A stretch of DNA of 64,000 nt from IDS-8 sp035304345 (GCA_035304345.1 DATGQE010000104.1:1-64000); one strand, 5' to 3'. Numbered from the stretch's first letter, positions 7,874 through 17,870 are shown. The notes: generated by a model not told the origin, from the sequence alone. Program-made: numbers and translations.

Positions 7874-10800
7874 ATGCCGACCGGACCGCTCAAGTCCTTC
7901 CTGCTGGCCATCGTCGCCGGCGTGATCACGTTCGCCCAGCCGCCCGCGCTCGCGCAGGAAACGGCGACGTTCAACATCCCGTCGCAGGATCTCGCCGCCG
8001 CGCTCCGGCAGTTCGCGGTCGTAACGAGCACGGAGATCCTCTACACGCCGGACCTCGTCGCGAACCTGCGCTCGCTCCCGCTCGTCGGGGAATACACGGC
8101 AGAGGAAGCGCTCCGCCGGCTCCTCGCCGACACCGGCCTCTCGTTCGAGGACGCCGCCCCGGGCGTGATCGTCTTGAAACGGGTCGGCGAGCCGGCCGGT
8201 GACAACGGCGCGCCGAGCAGCCCGGCGGCCAACGCGACGCCCCGCGTCCTCAATGCGCAATACCAGGTGCCGGCACCTCCCGCTACGGGCAGCGCCGGCC
8301 CGGGCGCGCTGTCCGGCGTCGTGCGTGACGCGGCGACCGGTGCGCCGCTCGCCGGTGCCCGCGTGTGGATCCGCGGCACCGGCCTCGAGTCGGTCAGCAA
8401 CGAGCGGGGGCGCTACCGCTTCCCCGAAGTGCCCGCCGGGCGTCACGTCGTCGAAGTCGATTACCTCGGCACCGCGTTTCGTCCCGTCGACGTCAGCGTG
8501 GAGCCGGGCGCGACGACCGTCTCCGACCTCGTGGTCGGCGACAGCAGCCTGGAAACCATCGTCGTGCTCGGCTACCGCAGCAGCCTGCAGCGCGCGCTCA
8601 ACCAGGAGCGCACCGCCGCCAACAGCGCCACCGTCGTGTCCGCGGACCTGCTGGGCGGCTTTCCGGCCGAAACGGTTTCCGAAGCGCTGCGGCGCGTGCC
8701 GGGCGTCGCCTTCGGCCGCTCGGACGAGACGGGCGAGGGCTCCCGGATCACGATTCGCGGCTTCAGCTCGGAAGCGATCAACGTGCAGCTCAACGGCCTC
8801 GACCTGCAGGGCACCGGCTTCGAGCGCACGATCGACCTGAGCGGATTCCTCGCCGACAACATCTCCAGCGTCACCATCCACAAGACCCTGCTGCCGAGCC
8901 ACGAGGCGACGGGCTCGGGCGGGCTGGTCGAGATCGAGACGAAGTCCGGGCTGGACTACGGCGACTTCCAGTTCCACGTCGCGACCGAAGCCGAAAGCAG
9001 CTTCGAAAGCGAGTTCGGTGACGAGCAGCAGGGGAACCTGCTGTTTGCGAAGAAGCTGACCGACACGTTCGGCATCGCCGCGACCGTGCAGTACCGCCGG
9101 TCGGATCGGCGCAATTACGACGTCGCCGTGCAGGGCCGCATCCCGCCGGTCTACCCCGCGGGGCACACGAGCGACTTCACCGTCCCCGCCAGCCAGCAGT
9201 TTCCCTGGGATCCGGAGTTCGAGAGCCGGATGATCACCAGCGCCGGCTACACCCAGCGCGACCGCGACGTCCGCGATGTCGCGGCTTCGCTCAATGCCGC
9301 CTGGGACGTCACGGACCGCACGCGCCTGCGCCTCGACCTGCAGCGCAACGTCAACGAGCTCTCCACCGGCGTCTCGCGGACCACGGCAGGCTTCTTCGTC
9401 ACCGCGGTCGACATGCCGATCGAGGAGCTCGGGGGAGAAATCCGCCGACGCGCGACGCTCGGCACGTTCCGCCCGACGATGAACGTGACGGCGAAGGACT
9501 ATGAGCTCGTGACCGACACGATCAGCTTCCGCGGCGATACCGACATCGAGCGGTGGAAGTTCGAGTACAAGCTCGGTTATTCGCACGCACAAATGACCGG
9601 CAAGACATGGGACGTCGGCCTGCTCGGCGCCCAGGCCACCAACACCGCGGAGCTCATCGATCCGGCCACGCTCACGACCCAAACCGACGACGACCCGGAC
9701 GCCACGGAGCGGGTGACGGACGGAGCCTTCGTCATCCTGCCGAACGGTGTCGTCGCGCCTTCGTTGAGCGATCTCGGGCGCGACGCCTTCCTCGACCCGG
9801 CCGTGTACTCAGTCAACCGGGCGACCCACATGATCTACGACAGCCCGACCGACGCCATGATCGCGGAAGGCAGCGCGCGTTACGAGTTCGCTCCCGGCCT
9901 CCTGCAGTACGTGGAGCTTGGGCTCAAGTACGACCGCAGCGAGCGCGACAGCCTGGACGACACGTTCGCCTCCCCGGGCGTCGGAGCGCTGACGCCGGTC
10001 CTCACCTACGCCAGCATCTTCGGGGTGCCCACGACGCTCGCCGATCTCGACCCGGGCCTGGCCTCGAACCGCAACCTCGACGCCATCGGCGCGGGCGGCG
10101 TGACCGCCCCGTTCCTGTCGAGCAACAGCGCTCACCGCTTTTTCGATGCGCTGGCGAACCTGGTCGAGGACGACCCGTCCACCGCCTTCAACGAGCAGCG
10201 CTTCACGGTGAACGACCTGCGCGGGCTCGATCCGCTCGAGGAAGAGAATGCCCTTTCCCCGGCGTCGACCGTCGAGGAACGCCTCGCCACCTGGCTGCAG
10301 GCGGAAGTGCAGCTCGGCGATTTCAGCATCGTGGGCGGCGCTCGCATCGAGCGAACGGACCGCTCCAGCACCGCGCTTTCGTGGCCGAGGATCCGGCTGC
10401 CCGACTCCACCTTCGAGCCGTGGGAAACCTTCGTCGAGGCCGACCTCGTCGAATTCGCCTCGATCTCCGGGACGGACACCACCGTGACGCCGAGCCTGCT
10501 CGCGAACTGGCGGCCGAACGACAACACCGTCGTCCGCCTCGGCTACTTCCGTTCGACGGTGAACCCCGATTTCCGGCTGCTCAGGCGGCAGACGCAGTAC
10601 CTGGTCGACATGCGTCCCACCAGCCCCGCGGTCATCGTGCGCGAAGGCAACCCGGATCTCCAGGCGACGACGACCGACAACTTCGACCTGGACGTCGCCT
10701 ATTACTTCGCGGACTCGCCCGGCCTGGTGCGTGCCGGTCTCTTCTACAAGGACATCGACAACAACTTCACGAACGTGCTCACGGCCGACCTGCCGGGGGA

Positions 10801-11467
10801 CACCGCGACGATGCGGGAGCGCTACCTCGAGTACCTGCAGCCGCTCGCGGGGACGCGGCCGGACCTGCTGGACCTGCCCGCCGATACGGTGTTCCTGTTG
10901 AACCGGCCGGAGAACGGCGAAGGCGGCAAGATCTGGGGCGCGGAGGTCTCCGTGATCCGGGAGCTCGATTTCCTGCCCGGCTTCCTGCGCGATTTCGGCA
11001 TCCTCGCCAACGCGACCTACACGGACGGCGACTTCCCGACGCTCGTGTCCGGATTCGACGACGACGGCAACTTCACCGACTTCAGCCTCGATCGCCCGCT
11101 CAGGGACCAGTCCGAGTGGGTGTACAACGCGTCCCTCAACTACGCCCGCGGCGATTTCGAGGGCCGCCTGATCTACACCTACCAGTCCGAGTCCGTCGCC
11201 AGCTACAGCGTGCACGACCTGAACACGGTCATCCCGTCCTACTCGACGCTCGATTGCCGGCTCTCCTGGAGCTTCGAGGGTCCGTACGACGGGCTGATCA
11301 CCGTGTTCCTCGAGGGCGACGACCTGCTGAACGGCGCCGCGGACGCGGACATCCGCTCCACGATCGAGCCGACGTTCGGCCGCGGCGACGCGGATTACTC
11401 GTTCCCGCAGATGCTGCAGTTCAACGGCGGACGCACGATCACCGCGGGCATCGTCGCGCGGTTCTGA
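7874..11467 (+). CDS. TonB-dependent receptor with STN signalling and carboxypeptidase-like domains
   Basis: This 1197-residue outer-membrane receptor is longer than usual. In order it shows a signal peptide (cleavage near 28), an STN domain (about 30-85), a carboxypeptidase-regulatory-like beta domain (about 138-215), a plug (about 225-350) and a 22-strand-type barrel to the C-terminal phenylalanine. STN domains contact FecR, so the receptor should switch on the sigma factor just upstream. The start has a GGGGGAG ribosome site. The partner S9 peptidase directly downstream suggests a peptide or peptide-bearing ligand. The pairing of STN with a CarboxypepD-like insert is unusual among well-studied proteobacterial siderophore receptors. 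Confidence 0.93.
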   Translation: MPTGPLKSFLLAIVAGVITFAQPPALAQETATFNIPSQDLAAALRQFAVVTSTEILYTPDLVANLRSLPLVGEYTAEEALRRLLADTGLSFEDAAPGVIVLKRVGEPAGDNGAPSSPAANATPRVLNAQYQVPAPPATGSAGPGALSGVVRDAATGAPLAGARVWIRGTGLESVSNERGRYRFPEVPAGRHVVEVDYLGTAFRPVDVSVEPGATTVSDLVVGDSSLETIVVLGYRSSLQRALNQERTAANSATVVSADLLGGFPAETVSEALRRVPGVAFGRSDETGEGSRITIRGFSSEAINVQLNGLDLQGTGFERTIDLSGFLADNISSVTIHKTLLPSHEATGSGGLVEIETKSGLDYGDFQFHVATEAESSFESEFGDEQQGNLLFAKKLTDTFGIAATVQYRRSDRRNYDVAVQGRIPPVYPAGHTSDFTVPASQQFPWDPEFESRMITSAGYTQRDRDVRDVAASLNAAWDVTDRTRLRLDLQRNVNELSTGVSRTTAGFFVTAVDMPIEELGGEIRRRATLGTFRPTMNVTAKDYELVTDTISFRGDTDIERWKFEYKLGYSHAQMTGKTWDVGLLGAQATNTAELIDPATLTTQTDDDPDATERVTDGAFVILPNGVVAPSLSDLGRDAFLDPAVYSVNRATHMIYDSPTDAMIAEGSARYEFAPGLLQYVELGLKYDRSERDSLDDTFASPGVGALTPVLTYASIFGVPTTLADLDPGLASNRNLDAIGAGGVTAPFLSSNSAHRFFDALANLVEDDPSTAFNEQRFTVNDLRGLDPLEEENALSPASTVEERLATWLQAEVQLGDFSIVGGARIERTDRSSTALSWPRIRLPDSTFEPWETFVEADLVEFASISGTDTTVTPSLLANWRPNDNTVVRLGYFRSTVNPDFRLLRRQTQYLVDMRPTSPAVIVREGNPDLQATTTDNFDLDVAYYFADSPGLVRAGLFYKDIDNNFTNVLTADLPGDTATMRERYLEYLQPLAGTRPDLLDLPADTVFLLNRPENGEGGKIWGAEVSVIRELDFLPGFLRDFGILANATYTDGDFPTLVSGFDDDGNFTDFSLDRPLRDQSEWVYNASLNYARGDFEGRLIYTYQSESVASYSVHDLNTVIPSYSTLDCRLSWSFEGPYDGLITVFLEGDDLLNGAADADIRSTIEPTFGRGDADYSFPQMLQFNGGRTITAGIVARF

Positions 11468-11478
11468 GGCGGGGAGAC

Positions 11479-13962
11479 GTGCACGCGGCGCGGCGCGCGA
11501 AGCCCGGCACCTGCGCCAGGAACAAGCACCGCCCGGGCCTGTCGCGGCGCTTCCGCGCCGTGGCGGGCCTCGCCGTGGCACTGCTGGCGGCGTGGGCGCC
11601 GGGCGCCGGCGTCGCGGACGAGGGGCCGGCGCCGTCCTCGTATCGCGTGCCGCCCGAGCCGATTCCTTCGCTGCTCACGGCGCCGGGCAAACCGACCGCG
11701 ATCGTCGCGCCCGGCGGCAAGACCGTGGCGTTGCTCGGCCGGAACACGTTGCCGCCGATCGCGGATTTCGCCGGCCCCGTCCTCGGGCTCGCGGGCCATC
11801 GCATCGACCCGGCGACCAACGGTCCGGCCAGCGGGCGCGTGCACGGCCTGACCTCGGTGACGTTCGTCGACGTCGCGAGCGGCGCGAAGCGCCGGGTCGA
11901 GCTCCCCGAGCCCGCGCGCCTCATCGCTCCGCGGTGGTCGCCGGACGGCTCGCGGCTCGCCTTCCTCGCAATTCGCGAGCGCGGCATCGAGCTGTGGGTG
12001 GCCGACGCCGTGACCGGAACCGCGCGCGCGCTCACGGCGCCGGTCGTCAACGCGGCGTTCCGGAACGCGTACGAATGGCTGCCGGACGGTTCGGGATTGA
12101 TCGCGACCCTCGTTCCCGCCGATCGCGGGCCGCCGCCGGACGTTCCCCCCGTGCCGACCGGTCCGGTCGTCCGGGAAAGCTTCGGCCGCGTCGCGCCGGC
12201 ACCGACTTACCAGAACCTGCTCCGGAACCGCACGGACGAAGCGCTCTTCGAGCACTACTTCACCTCGACGCTCGCGGAGATCCCGCTGGACGGAACGCCT
12301 CCGCGCGCGTTCGGCGAGGCGGGGCTGATCTCGGACTTCAGCATCGCGCCGGGCGGCGAGTACCTGCTGCAGACCCGCGTCCTGCGGCCCTATAGCTGGT
12401 CGCTGCCCGCGGCGTTCTTTCCCGCCGAGGTGATCGTGACGGATCGCAACGGCAGGCGCGTGCACACCGCGGCACGCCGGCCGCTGCAGGACGGCGCCTC
12501 GAGCACGGGGGTCGCGGCCGGGGAGCCCCGCGCGATCGAGTGGCGATCGGATGCGCCGGCAACGCTCGTTTGGGCAGAAACGGTCGAGCACGGGGGCGAG
12601 CGTGTCTACCTGCTCGCCGCGCCGTTCGACGGCCGGCCGGAGCTCCTGGTCGAGCTCGATGCACGGTTCAGCGACATCGCGTGGGGCCGTCCCGACCTCG
12701 CGCTCGTCACCGCCATGCTTCCAAAGGACGGCATGGAGCTGCTGGTCGCCGTCGACCCTGCGAAGCCCGGCGAAAGCCGCGTGCTGCGGCGGCGCAACTT
12801 CCGGACCGGGCACGACGGCGGCGGGCGGCCGATGATCGTCACGAACGCGCGAGGCATGCCGGTGCTGCATCTTGCGCACGACGGCAAAGCCGTGTTCGCG
12901 CAAGGCAGCGACGCCGGACGGGCGTATGTCGCGCGGCTGGATCTCGAGACCGGCGACACACAGCGCGTATGGGAGGCCGGGCCGTCGGCCCGGGAGGAAC
13001 CGCTCGCGGTGCTCGACAACGGCGGCCGCACGCTGCTCACCTGGCGGGAGAGCCGCAGCGAGCCCCCCAACCTGCACGTCGTCGACGTGGCCGGTCGTGC
13101 CTCGCGAGCGCTGACGAGTTTCGCCGACCCGGCTCCCGCGTTCGCGCATGTCGGACGGCGCCGGCTGGCGTACACGCGCGCCGACGGCGTACGCCTGGGC
13201 GGCACCTTGTATACACCGGCCGGTTACGACGCGGCCCGTGATGGACCGCTGCCGTTGCTGATGTGGGCCTACCCCACCGAGCATCGCGACGCCGGGGAAC
13301 GCGGAACGCCGTCCGGCTCCGCCAACCGGTTCGTGCGGCCGCACGGCGTCAGCCCCCTGCTGCTCCTGGCCCGGGGTTACGCCGTCCTCTACGGGCCGGG
13401 CATGCCCGTCATCGGCAAAGACGGGGCGGCGCCAAACGACGGCTACGTCGAGCAGCTCGTGATGAACGCGGAGGCCGCCGTGCGCGCCGTGGTCGACGCC
13501 GGCGTCGCCGCTCCGGACGCGATCGCGATCGGCGGCCACAGCTACGGCGCTTCCATGGTGGCGAACCTGCTCGCGCACACGGACCTCTTCCGGACCGGCA
13601 TCGCGCTGTCGGGCGCGTACAACCGAACGCTGACGCCGTTCGGGTTCCAGACGGAAAGGAGGAACTACTGGGAGGCGCCGGACACGTACAGGGCGATGAG
13701 CGCGTTCACGTACGCCGACCGGATCGACGAGCCCCTCCTCCTGCTGCACGGGAGCGCCGACTCCAACAGCGGCACGCTGCCGATGCAGAGCGAGCGCTTC
13801 TACGACGCGCTCAAAGGCACCGGCGGCGCGGCGCGCCTGGTCGTGCTGCCGCTGGAGGGTCACAGCTATCACGCGCGCGAGTCGGTCCTGCACGCGTTGT
13901 GGGAAATCACCTGCTGGCTCGACCGACACCTGCGCGGGCTCGATCTTCCCTGTTCCCCGTAG
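11479..13962 (+). CDS. Secreted S9 prolyl-oligopeptidase-family peptidase (glutamyl peptidase-like)
   Basis: This 827-residue serine peptidase has an N-terminal hydrophobic signal, a beta-propeller with WSPDGSRLAF-type blades and a C-terminal alpha/beta-hydrolase domain. The catalytic triad is Ser688 in GGHSYGAS, Asp761 in LLHGSADS and His795 in LEGHSYH. The MWAYPTE segment before the catalytic domain resembles the glutamyl-endopeptidase branch known from chloroplasts and bacteria; that sub-assignment is inference. The GTG at 11479 is chosen because GGGGAGA precedes it and a signal peptide follows; the frame is open far upstream, but that part overlaps the receptor gene. It lies 11 bases after the receptor stop, so both are probably one transcript. 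Confidence 0.88.
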   Translation: MHAARRAKPGTCARNKHRPGLSRRFRAVAGLAVALLAAWAPGAGVADEGPAPSSYRVPPEPIPSLLTAPGKPTAIVAPGGKTVALLGRNTLPPIADFAGPVLGLAGHRIDPATNGPASGRVHGLTSVTFVDVASGAKRRVELPEPARLIAPRWSPDGSRLAFLAIRERGIELWVADAVTGTARALTAPVVNAAFRNAYEWLPDGSGLIATLVPADRGPPPDVPPVPTGPVVRESFGRVAPAPTYQNLLRNRTDEALFEHYFTSTLAEIPLDGTPPRAFGEAGLISDFSIAPGGEYLLQTRVLRPYSWSLPAAFFPAEVIVTDRNGRRVHTAARRPLQDGASSTGVAAGEPRAIEWRSDAPATLVWAETVEHGGERVYLLAAPFDGRPELLVELDARFSDIAWGRPDLALVTAMLPKDGMELLVAVDPAKPGESRVLRRRNFRTGHDGGGRPMIVTNARGMPVLHLAHDGKAVFAQGSDAGRAYVARLDLETGDTQRVWEAGPSAREEPLAVLDNGGRTLLTWRESRSEPPNLHVVDVAGRASRALTSFADPAPAFAHVGRRRLAYTRADGVRLGGTLYTPAGYDAARDGPLPLLMWAYPTEHRDAGERGTPSGSANRFVRPHGVSPLLLLARGYAVLYGPGMPVIGKDGAAPNDGYVEQLVMNAEAAVRAVVDAGVAAPDAIAIGGHSYGASMVANLLAHTDLFRTGIALSGAYNRTLTPFGFQTERRNYWEAPDTYRAMSAFTYADRIDEPLLLLHGSADSNSGTLPMQSERFYDALKGTGGAARLVVLPLEGHSYHARESVLHALWEITCWLDRHLRGLDLPCSP

Positions 13963-13980
13963 GAAGGAGCAACCGCTCCT

Positions 13981-14616
13981 TCAGCGCGCGTCCATGATCG
14001 CGGTGTGCACGATCCGCCAGGCAGCCCCGGTCTTCGCGAGCACCAGGTGGAGATGGGTGCGCCGCAGGTCTTCGCCGGCGTTGCGCGAAGAACCCCGCGG
14101 GCTGTCCGTGTACAGGTGCAGCACGGCGGCATCGTCTCCGAGATAGCGCACCGAGATCAGCCGCATGGCCGCGGATTCGCGCGACGAGACGCTCGCATCA
14201 AAGGCAGGAAACAGCCGCTGCTCGGCGAACTCGGCGAGCGGCTCCGCGCCCTGGAACAGCCGCGCGTAGGCGTTGATCCACTCCGTGTCCGCCGCGTGCA
14301 GCGCGATCCAGGCACGCGCATCGTGGCGCGCCCACGTGCTCCGGTATTCCTCGAGCAACGTGTCGATGGCGGCGCGATCGGCCTCGCTCGCCGGCTCACC
14401 GTAGTGCCTCACCGTGTCGGGGACTTCCCGCCGCTCCTGCGCCGTGGCGGGAACGGCGCCCAGCAACGCGACCAGCGCCACGCATACCGCCAGCCGAACC
14501 CGGCCGGCGCCATCCTTGCGGACCGGTACCTGCCGCGACGGCGGCGTCCCGGTCCCGGATTCATGAGCACCGGCTCGCCCGGTGCAGGCCGCTGCCGGCC
14601 CCTCCGCTTTCCGCAT
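13981..14616 (-). CDS. Exported SnoaL-like / DUF4440 (NTF2-fold) protein
   Basis: This is a 211-residue protein. A long basic N-terminus and a hydrophobic stretch (LAVCVALVALLGAVPATAQ) predict export. The mature part has the NTF2-like pattern: a DRAAIDTLLEEYRSTWARHD helix, then paired strands ending in AWRIVHTAIMDAR. Such proteins range from steroid-isomerase-like enzymes to binding proteins, so no reaction can be given. The ATG at 14616 has a very strong AGGAGGAAAGG ribosome site. The gene converges on the S9 peptidase gene, with 18 bases between them. Confidence 0.75.
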   Translation of the reverse strand: MRKAEGPAAACTGRAGAHESGTGTPPSRQVPVRKDGAGRVRLAVCVALVALLGAVPATAQERREVPDTVRHYGEPASEADRAAIDTLLEEYRSTWARHDARAWIALHAADTEWINAYARLFQGAEPLAEFAEQRLFPAFDASVSSRESAAMRLISVRYLGDDAAVLHLYTDSPRGSSRNAGEDLRRTHLHLVLAKTGAAWRIVHTAIMDAR

Positions 14617-14671
14617 GACCTTTCCTCCTCGTATGCGCGGAGTGTGCCGCGGCGGGAGGGCAGCCGTCGGA

Positions 14672-15703
14672 CTACGATCCGGCTGTTCCGGCCATCTCGC
14701 CCGCCAGCGCGTCGGCCATTTCGCCGGCCGCCGCACCGGCCGTTTCGCCGAAGCGCTCCCGGTAATCCCGCGGGGAGGCGCCGTAGCACCGGCGAAAGGC
14801 GCGCGCGAACGCGTCCGCGTTCGCGTACCCGACCCGGGCGGCGATGCGCTCGACCGGCGAGCGCGTCGACGTGAGCAGCAGGCGCGAGCGCTCGAGCCTC
14901 AGGCGCTCGACGTAACGCGACGGACTCATGCCGAAAGTGCGGGCGAACACGCGGCAGAAGTGCCGCACGCTCATGTTCGCCTCGTCCGCGAGCCGGGTCA
15001 CGGGAAGCGGCTCGGCGAGATGCTCGAGCAGCCACTCGGGCAGGCGTCCCAGCCTGCCCTGCCCGCTGCTCTGTGCCCGCAGCGGTTCCGAGAATTGCGC
15101 CTGGTTTCCCGGGCGCTTGACGTACATCACCATGTGGCGGGCGACGGCAAGGGCGACGGCGTTGCCGAGATCCTCCTCGATCAACGCGAGCGTGAGATCG
15201 AGGCATGCGCTCAGCCCGCCCGACGTGTAGAAGCGCCCGTCACGGATGTGCAACTGGTCGACGTCGAGGCGGACGGCCGGGAACCTGGCCCGCACGTCGT
15301 CGGCAAAGCGCCAGTGCGTGGTGGCGCGCCGGCCGTCGAGCAGGCCCGTGGCGGCGAGCAGGTAGATGCCGGTACAGATGCTCGCGATACGCCGCGTGTC
15401 GGCAGCACGCGCACGGATCCAGTCGAGCAGGCGCCGGTCGCGGTTGGCGACGCGGCTGCCGGAGCCGCCGGGAATGATCAGCGTATCGAGCGGCGGCGCC
15501 TCGTCGATCGCGGCCTGCGGCAGGATCACGAGCCCGTTCTCCGCGCGCACCGGATCGCGGTCGAGCCCGAGGACGACGAGCTCGTACACCGGCCGCGGGC
15601 CCCCGGTAAGCTCGTTCGCGGCGCCGAGCGCATCCAGGGGTCCCGCGAGATCGAGCGGCTGCAGGCCGCCGTAGGCGAGCAATCCGACCTGCCGGCACAT
15701 CAC
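14672..15703 (-). CDS. GlxA-type AraC-family transcription regulator
   Basis: This 343-residue regulator has a DJ-1/PfpI-like N-terminal domain (1-190) and two AraC helix-turn-helix motifs (about 225-320, with MSVRHFCRVFARTFGMSPSRY and the second helix near RVGYANADAFARAFRR). The N-terminal domain keeps Cys110 in the ASICTGIYLL nucleophile-elbow position. The C-terminus ends in an unusual Ala/Gly/Glu tail with a repeated GE(T/M)AG pattern. Ligand and targets are unknown. It lies upstream of the SnoaL-like gene on the same strand, 55 bases away. Confidence 0.88.
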   Translation of the reverse strand: MMCRQVGLLAYGGLQPLDLAGPLDALGAANELTGGPRPVYELVVLGLDRDPVRAENGLVILPQAAIDEAPPLDTLIIPGGSGSRVANRDRRLLDWIRARAADTRRIASICTGIYLLAATGLLDGRRATTHWRFADDVRARFPAVRLDVDQLHIRDGRFYTSGGLSACLDLTLALIEEDLGNAVALAVARHMVMYVKRPGNQAQFSEPLRAQSSGQGRLGRLPEWLLEHLAEPLPVTRLADEANMSVRHFCRVFARTFGMSPSRYVERLRLERSRLLLTSTRSPVERIAARVGYANADAFARAFRRCYGASPRDYRERFGETAGAAAGEMADALAGEMAGTAGS

Positions 15704-15793
15704 ATCCAGGGCCCTGCGCGTTGGTTCGCTTATGTCACGAGTGTCGCAAGCCTGCCGGTGCCGCCCCGCGCACGCAAGCCCGCGCGACGTCGA

Positions 15794-16654
15794 TCAGGCC
15801 TGGCGCGTCAGCAGCACGTGGCGCACGCGGAACACGCGGTGCAGCCAGCCGAAGATCGGCACGATGCGATTGAGCTTGCCGACGGCGCGCAGCGCGGCGC
15901 GCCAGTGCGTATCGAAGTACTCCTGGTCCACGAAGCGGTAATCGAAACCTGTTCTGCGCCAGATGACCTTGTAGGCGGCGGAGGAGACGTACTTGACGCT
16001 CGAATGGTAATAGACGATCGCCCGCTCCGCCGCTTCCTTCGCCGTCACGTCGTGCGAATCCGCCTGCCGGAACCCGAGGCGCGCCCACAGGCGGTACCAG
16101 GCCGGCCGCACGATCATTCCGCCGAACAGCACGCGGACGTGCGGCTCGACCAGGCGGTAGGGCGACGGAATGATGTGAAAGTGCCGGCCGCCGGGCTTCG
16201 TGATCCGGTGCAGCTCGCGAAAGACCGAAACCTGGTCCAGCACGTGCTCGAACACCTGGTCGGAGATGACGAGATCGAACGTCGCGTCGTCGTATGGCAA
16301 CCGTCCGTCCGGCTGCAGCCGGGTGCGGAACCGGCTCCGGTCCGCGGGCGACCGGAGCTGCACGTAGTCCTTGATGTCGAACCCGTAGACGTTCTCGTAG
16401 CCGAGGTCGAGGAGCGCGTACGTGTTGCGGCCGCTGCCGCACCCGAAGTCGAGGATCATCGCGTCCTTCGGCAGCCCGTCCACGATCTTCAGCAACGACT
16501 GGAACCGCTTCGGTGCGAACTGCGCGTAGAACGCGCGCTGCTTCCGGATCTTCTCGGGCAGTCGTCCTTCCCCGCCCCGCGCCGGCAACGCTGCCGTGCT
16601 CGAATCCGCGTCCGCCCCGCATTCCATTGCCTGTGCTCCTGCTTCGCGAGCCAT
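15794..16654 (-). CDS. Class I SAM-dependent methyltransferase
   Basis: This 286-residue protein has the Rossmann motif I LDFGCGSGRN (68-77), an acidic motif end (GFDIKDY) and a motif IV segment (DLVISDQVFEHV). The post-motif ELHRITKPGGR is typical of Methyltransf_11/25 families. The C-terminal third is basic and aromatic and has no clear match. There is no signal peptide. The substrate cannot be named; no biosynthetic partner is adjacent. Confidence 0.85.
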   Translation of the reverse strand: MAREAGAQAMECGADADSSTAALPARGGEGRLPEKIRKQRAFYAQFAPKRFQSLLKIVDGLPKDAMILDFGCGSGRNTYALLDLGYENVYGFDIKDYVQLRSPADRSRFRTRLQPDGRLPYDDATFDLVISDQVFEHVLDQVSVFRELHRITKPGGRHFHIIPSPYRLVEPHVRVLFGGMIVRPAWYRLWARLGFRQADSHDVTAKEAAERAIVYYHSSVKYVSSAAYKVIWRRTGFDYRFVDQEYFDTHWRAALRAVGKLNRIVPIFGWLHRVFRVRHVLLTRQA

Positions 16655-16769
16655 GTAGATGGACCGGCTCTCTTCTTGTCGCTCTCGCCACCGACGCGGC
16701 GCGTGGCGTGATACCCGGCGGACAGGCTAACGCCTGCGGCAGGTGAGGCAAAGATGTCGCCGATCGGCG

Positions 16770-17870
16770 TCAGCGAGGCGGCGGCGCGGTGGAATCGCGC
16801 ACGAGCAGGCTGGGCATCACCGACGTCGCCGTCGGCGGCTCCATCGCCATGCGATCGTGGTTGGAGATGAGGAGCTGTGCCGCGATGCGGCCCATGTGCA
16901 CGATGGGCAACCGCACGGTCGTGAGCGTCGGCCAGATGCGCGTCGCGATGGGTGAATCGTCGAAACCCACGATGGACAGGTCGTCGGGAATGCTGAGACC
17001 CGCGCGGCGCGCGGCCTGGTAGACGCCGACCGCCATCTCGTCGTTGCCGCAGAACACGGCGGTCGGCGGCTCGTCCAGCTCGAGGAGCTGCCTCCCGCAT
17101 TCCATCCCCGACTCGAACGTGTACCCGCCCTTCAGCACGTACTGCGAATCGAGCCTGAGACCGAACTCCGCGAGGCCGACCTTGAAGCCGCGCAGGCGCT
17201 CGGACGCCGACAGGAACGTGTTCGGGCCGTGGATGTGAGCGATGCGCTCGTGCCCGAGCGACGCAATGTGGCGCGCCGCTTCCGCGGCACCGACGTAGTC
17301 GTGCGTCTCGATCATGTTGTCCGGCGTGTCGAGCGAGACCGCGGCAATGCGCACGTAGGGGCATTCGATCTGCCGCAGGCGCCCGATCAGCTCGTCGTCT
17401 TCCGAGATCGAGGGCGTGAGAATCACGCCGAAGAACTTGTGCAGCGTGACGATCTCGCAGATGTCGTCGTGCAGCGTCCGCGAGCCGCGGTCGCAGGGGC
17501 GCACGACGAGCTGGTACGCCGTGCCGTCCATCGCCTCGAGAATGCCGCGCTGCATGTCGACCACGTACTGGGGGTTCGGCTGGTCCGAGATCAGGGCAAC
17601 GAGATACGAGCGGCGAAGCGCGAGCGCCCGCGCCTGCGGATCCGGGCGATAGCCGTGCTTGTCGACGATGCGGAGGATCCTGTCGCGCGTCTCGGGCTTC
17701 ACCAGGCCGGAATGGTTGATGACACGCGACACGGTCTTCTTGGACACGTTCGCGAGCCGCGCGATGTCGCTGATCGTCAGCTTGTTGCCCGAGTTGCGGC
17801 GGCGGGCGGGCTCGGCAGGCTTCGCGCCCTTGCGGCCGGGCTTCACTTCGCTCTTTCTCGTTTTAGGCAT
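16770..17870 (-). CDS. LacI-family transcription regulator of the pectin/uronate locus
   Basis: This 366-residue repressor has a DNA-binding helix-turn-helix (TISDIARLANVSKKTVSRVI at 32-51), a hinge around 75-90 and a periplasmic-binding-like sensor domain with GNDEMAVGVYQA and the SIVGFDD motif. The 30-residue basic N-terminal tail before the HTH is longer than usual. It is 86 bases downstream of the pectate lyase gene on the same strand, so it may be co-transcribed and feedback-controlled. CCGG-centred palindromes, the usual LacI operator architecture, precede the surrounding catabolic genes. The inducer is probably KDG or an unsaturated uronate (inference). Confidence 0.9.
   Translation of the reverse strand: MPKTRKSEVKPGRKGAKPAEPARRRNSGNKLTISDIARLANVSKKTVSRVINHSGLVKPETRDRILRIVDKHGYRPDPQARALALRRSYLVALISDQPNPQYVVDMQRGILEAMDGTAYQLVVRPCDRGSRTLHDDICEIVTLHKFFGVILTPSISEDDELIGRLRQIECPYVRIAAVSLDTPDNMIETHDYVGAAEAARHIASLGHERIAHIHGPNTFLSASERLRGFKVGLAEFGLRLDSQYVLKGGYTFESGMECGRQLLELDEPPTAVFCGNDEMAVGVYQAARRAGLSIPDDLSIVGFDDSPIATRIWPTLTTVRLPIVHMGRIAAQLLISNHDRMAMEPPTATSVMPSLLVRDSTAPPPR

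Noticed and set aside
7847..9682. Several long minus-strand frames opposite the TonB receptors, GH95, GH43 and M16 genes
   Set aside because: They have low-complexity Arg/Ala/Gly/Val composition, no motifs and no ribosome sites, as expected for antisense frames in GC-rich genes.
9553..11478. Long open frame continuing upstream of the S9 peptidase through the TonB receptor gene
   Set aside because: It is an overlapping frame of a GC-rich gene. The receptor frame has a signal peptide and domains, and the peptidase has its own GTG start, ribosome site and signal peptide at 11479.
13960..13980. GAAGGAG/CTCCTTC hairpin after the S9 peptidase stop as an intrinsic terminator
   Set aside because: The stem is only 7 bp without a T tract. 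It could equally be a degenerate GTAG-type REP at the stop codon.
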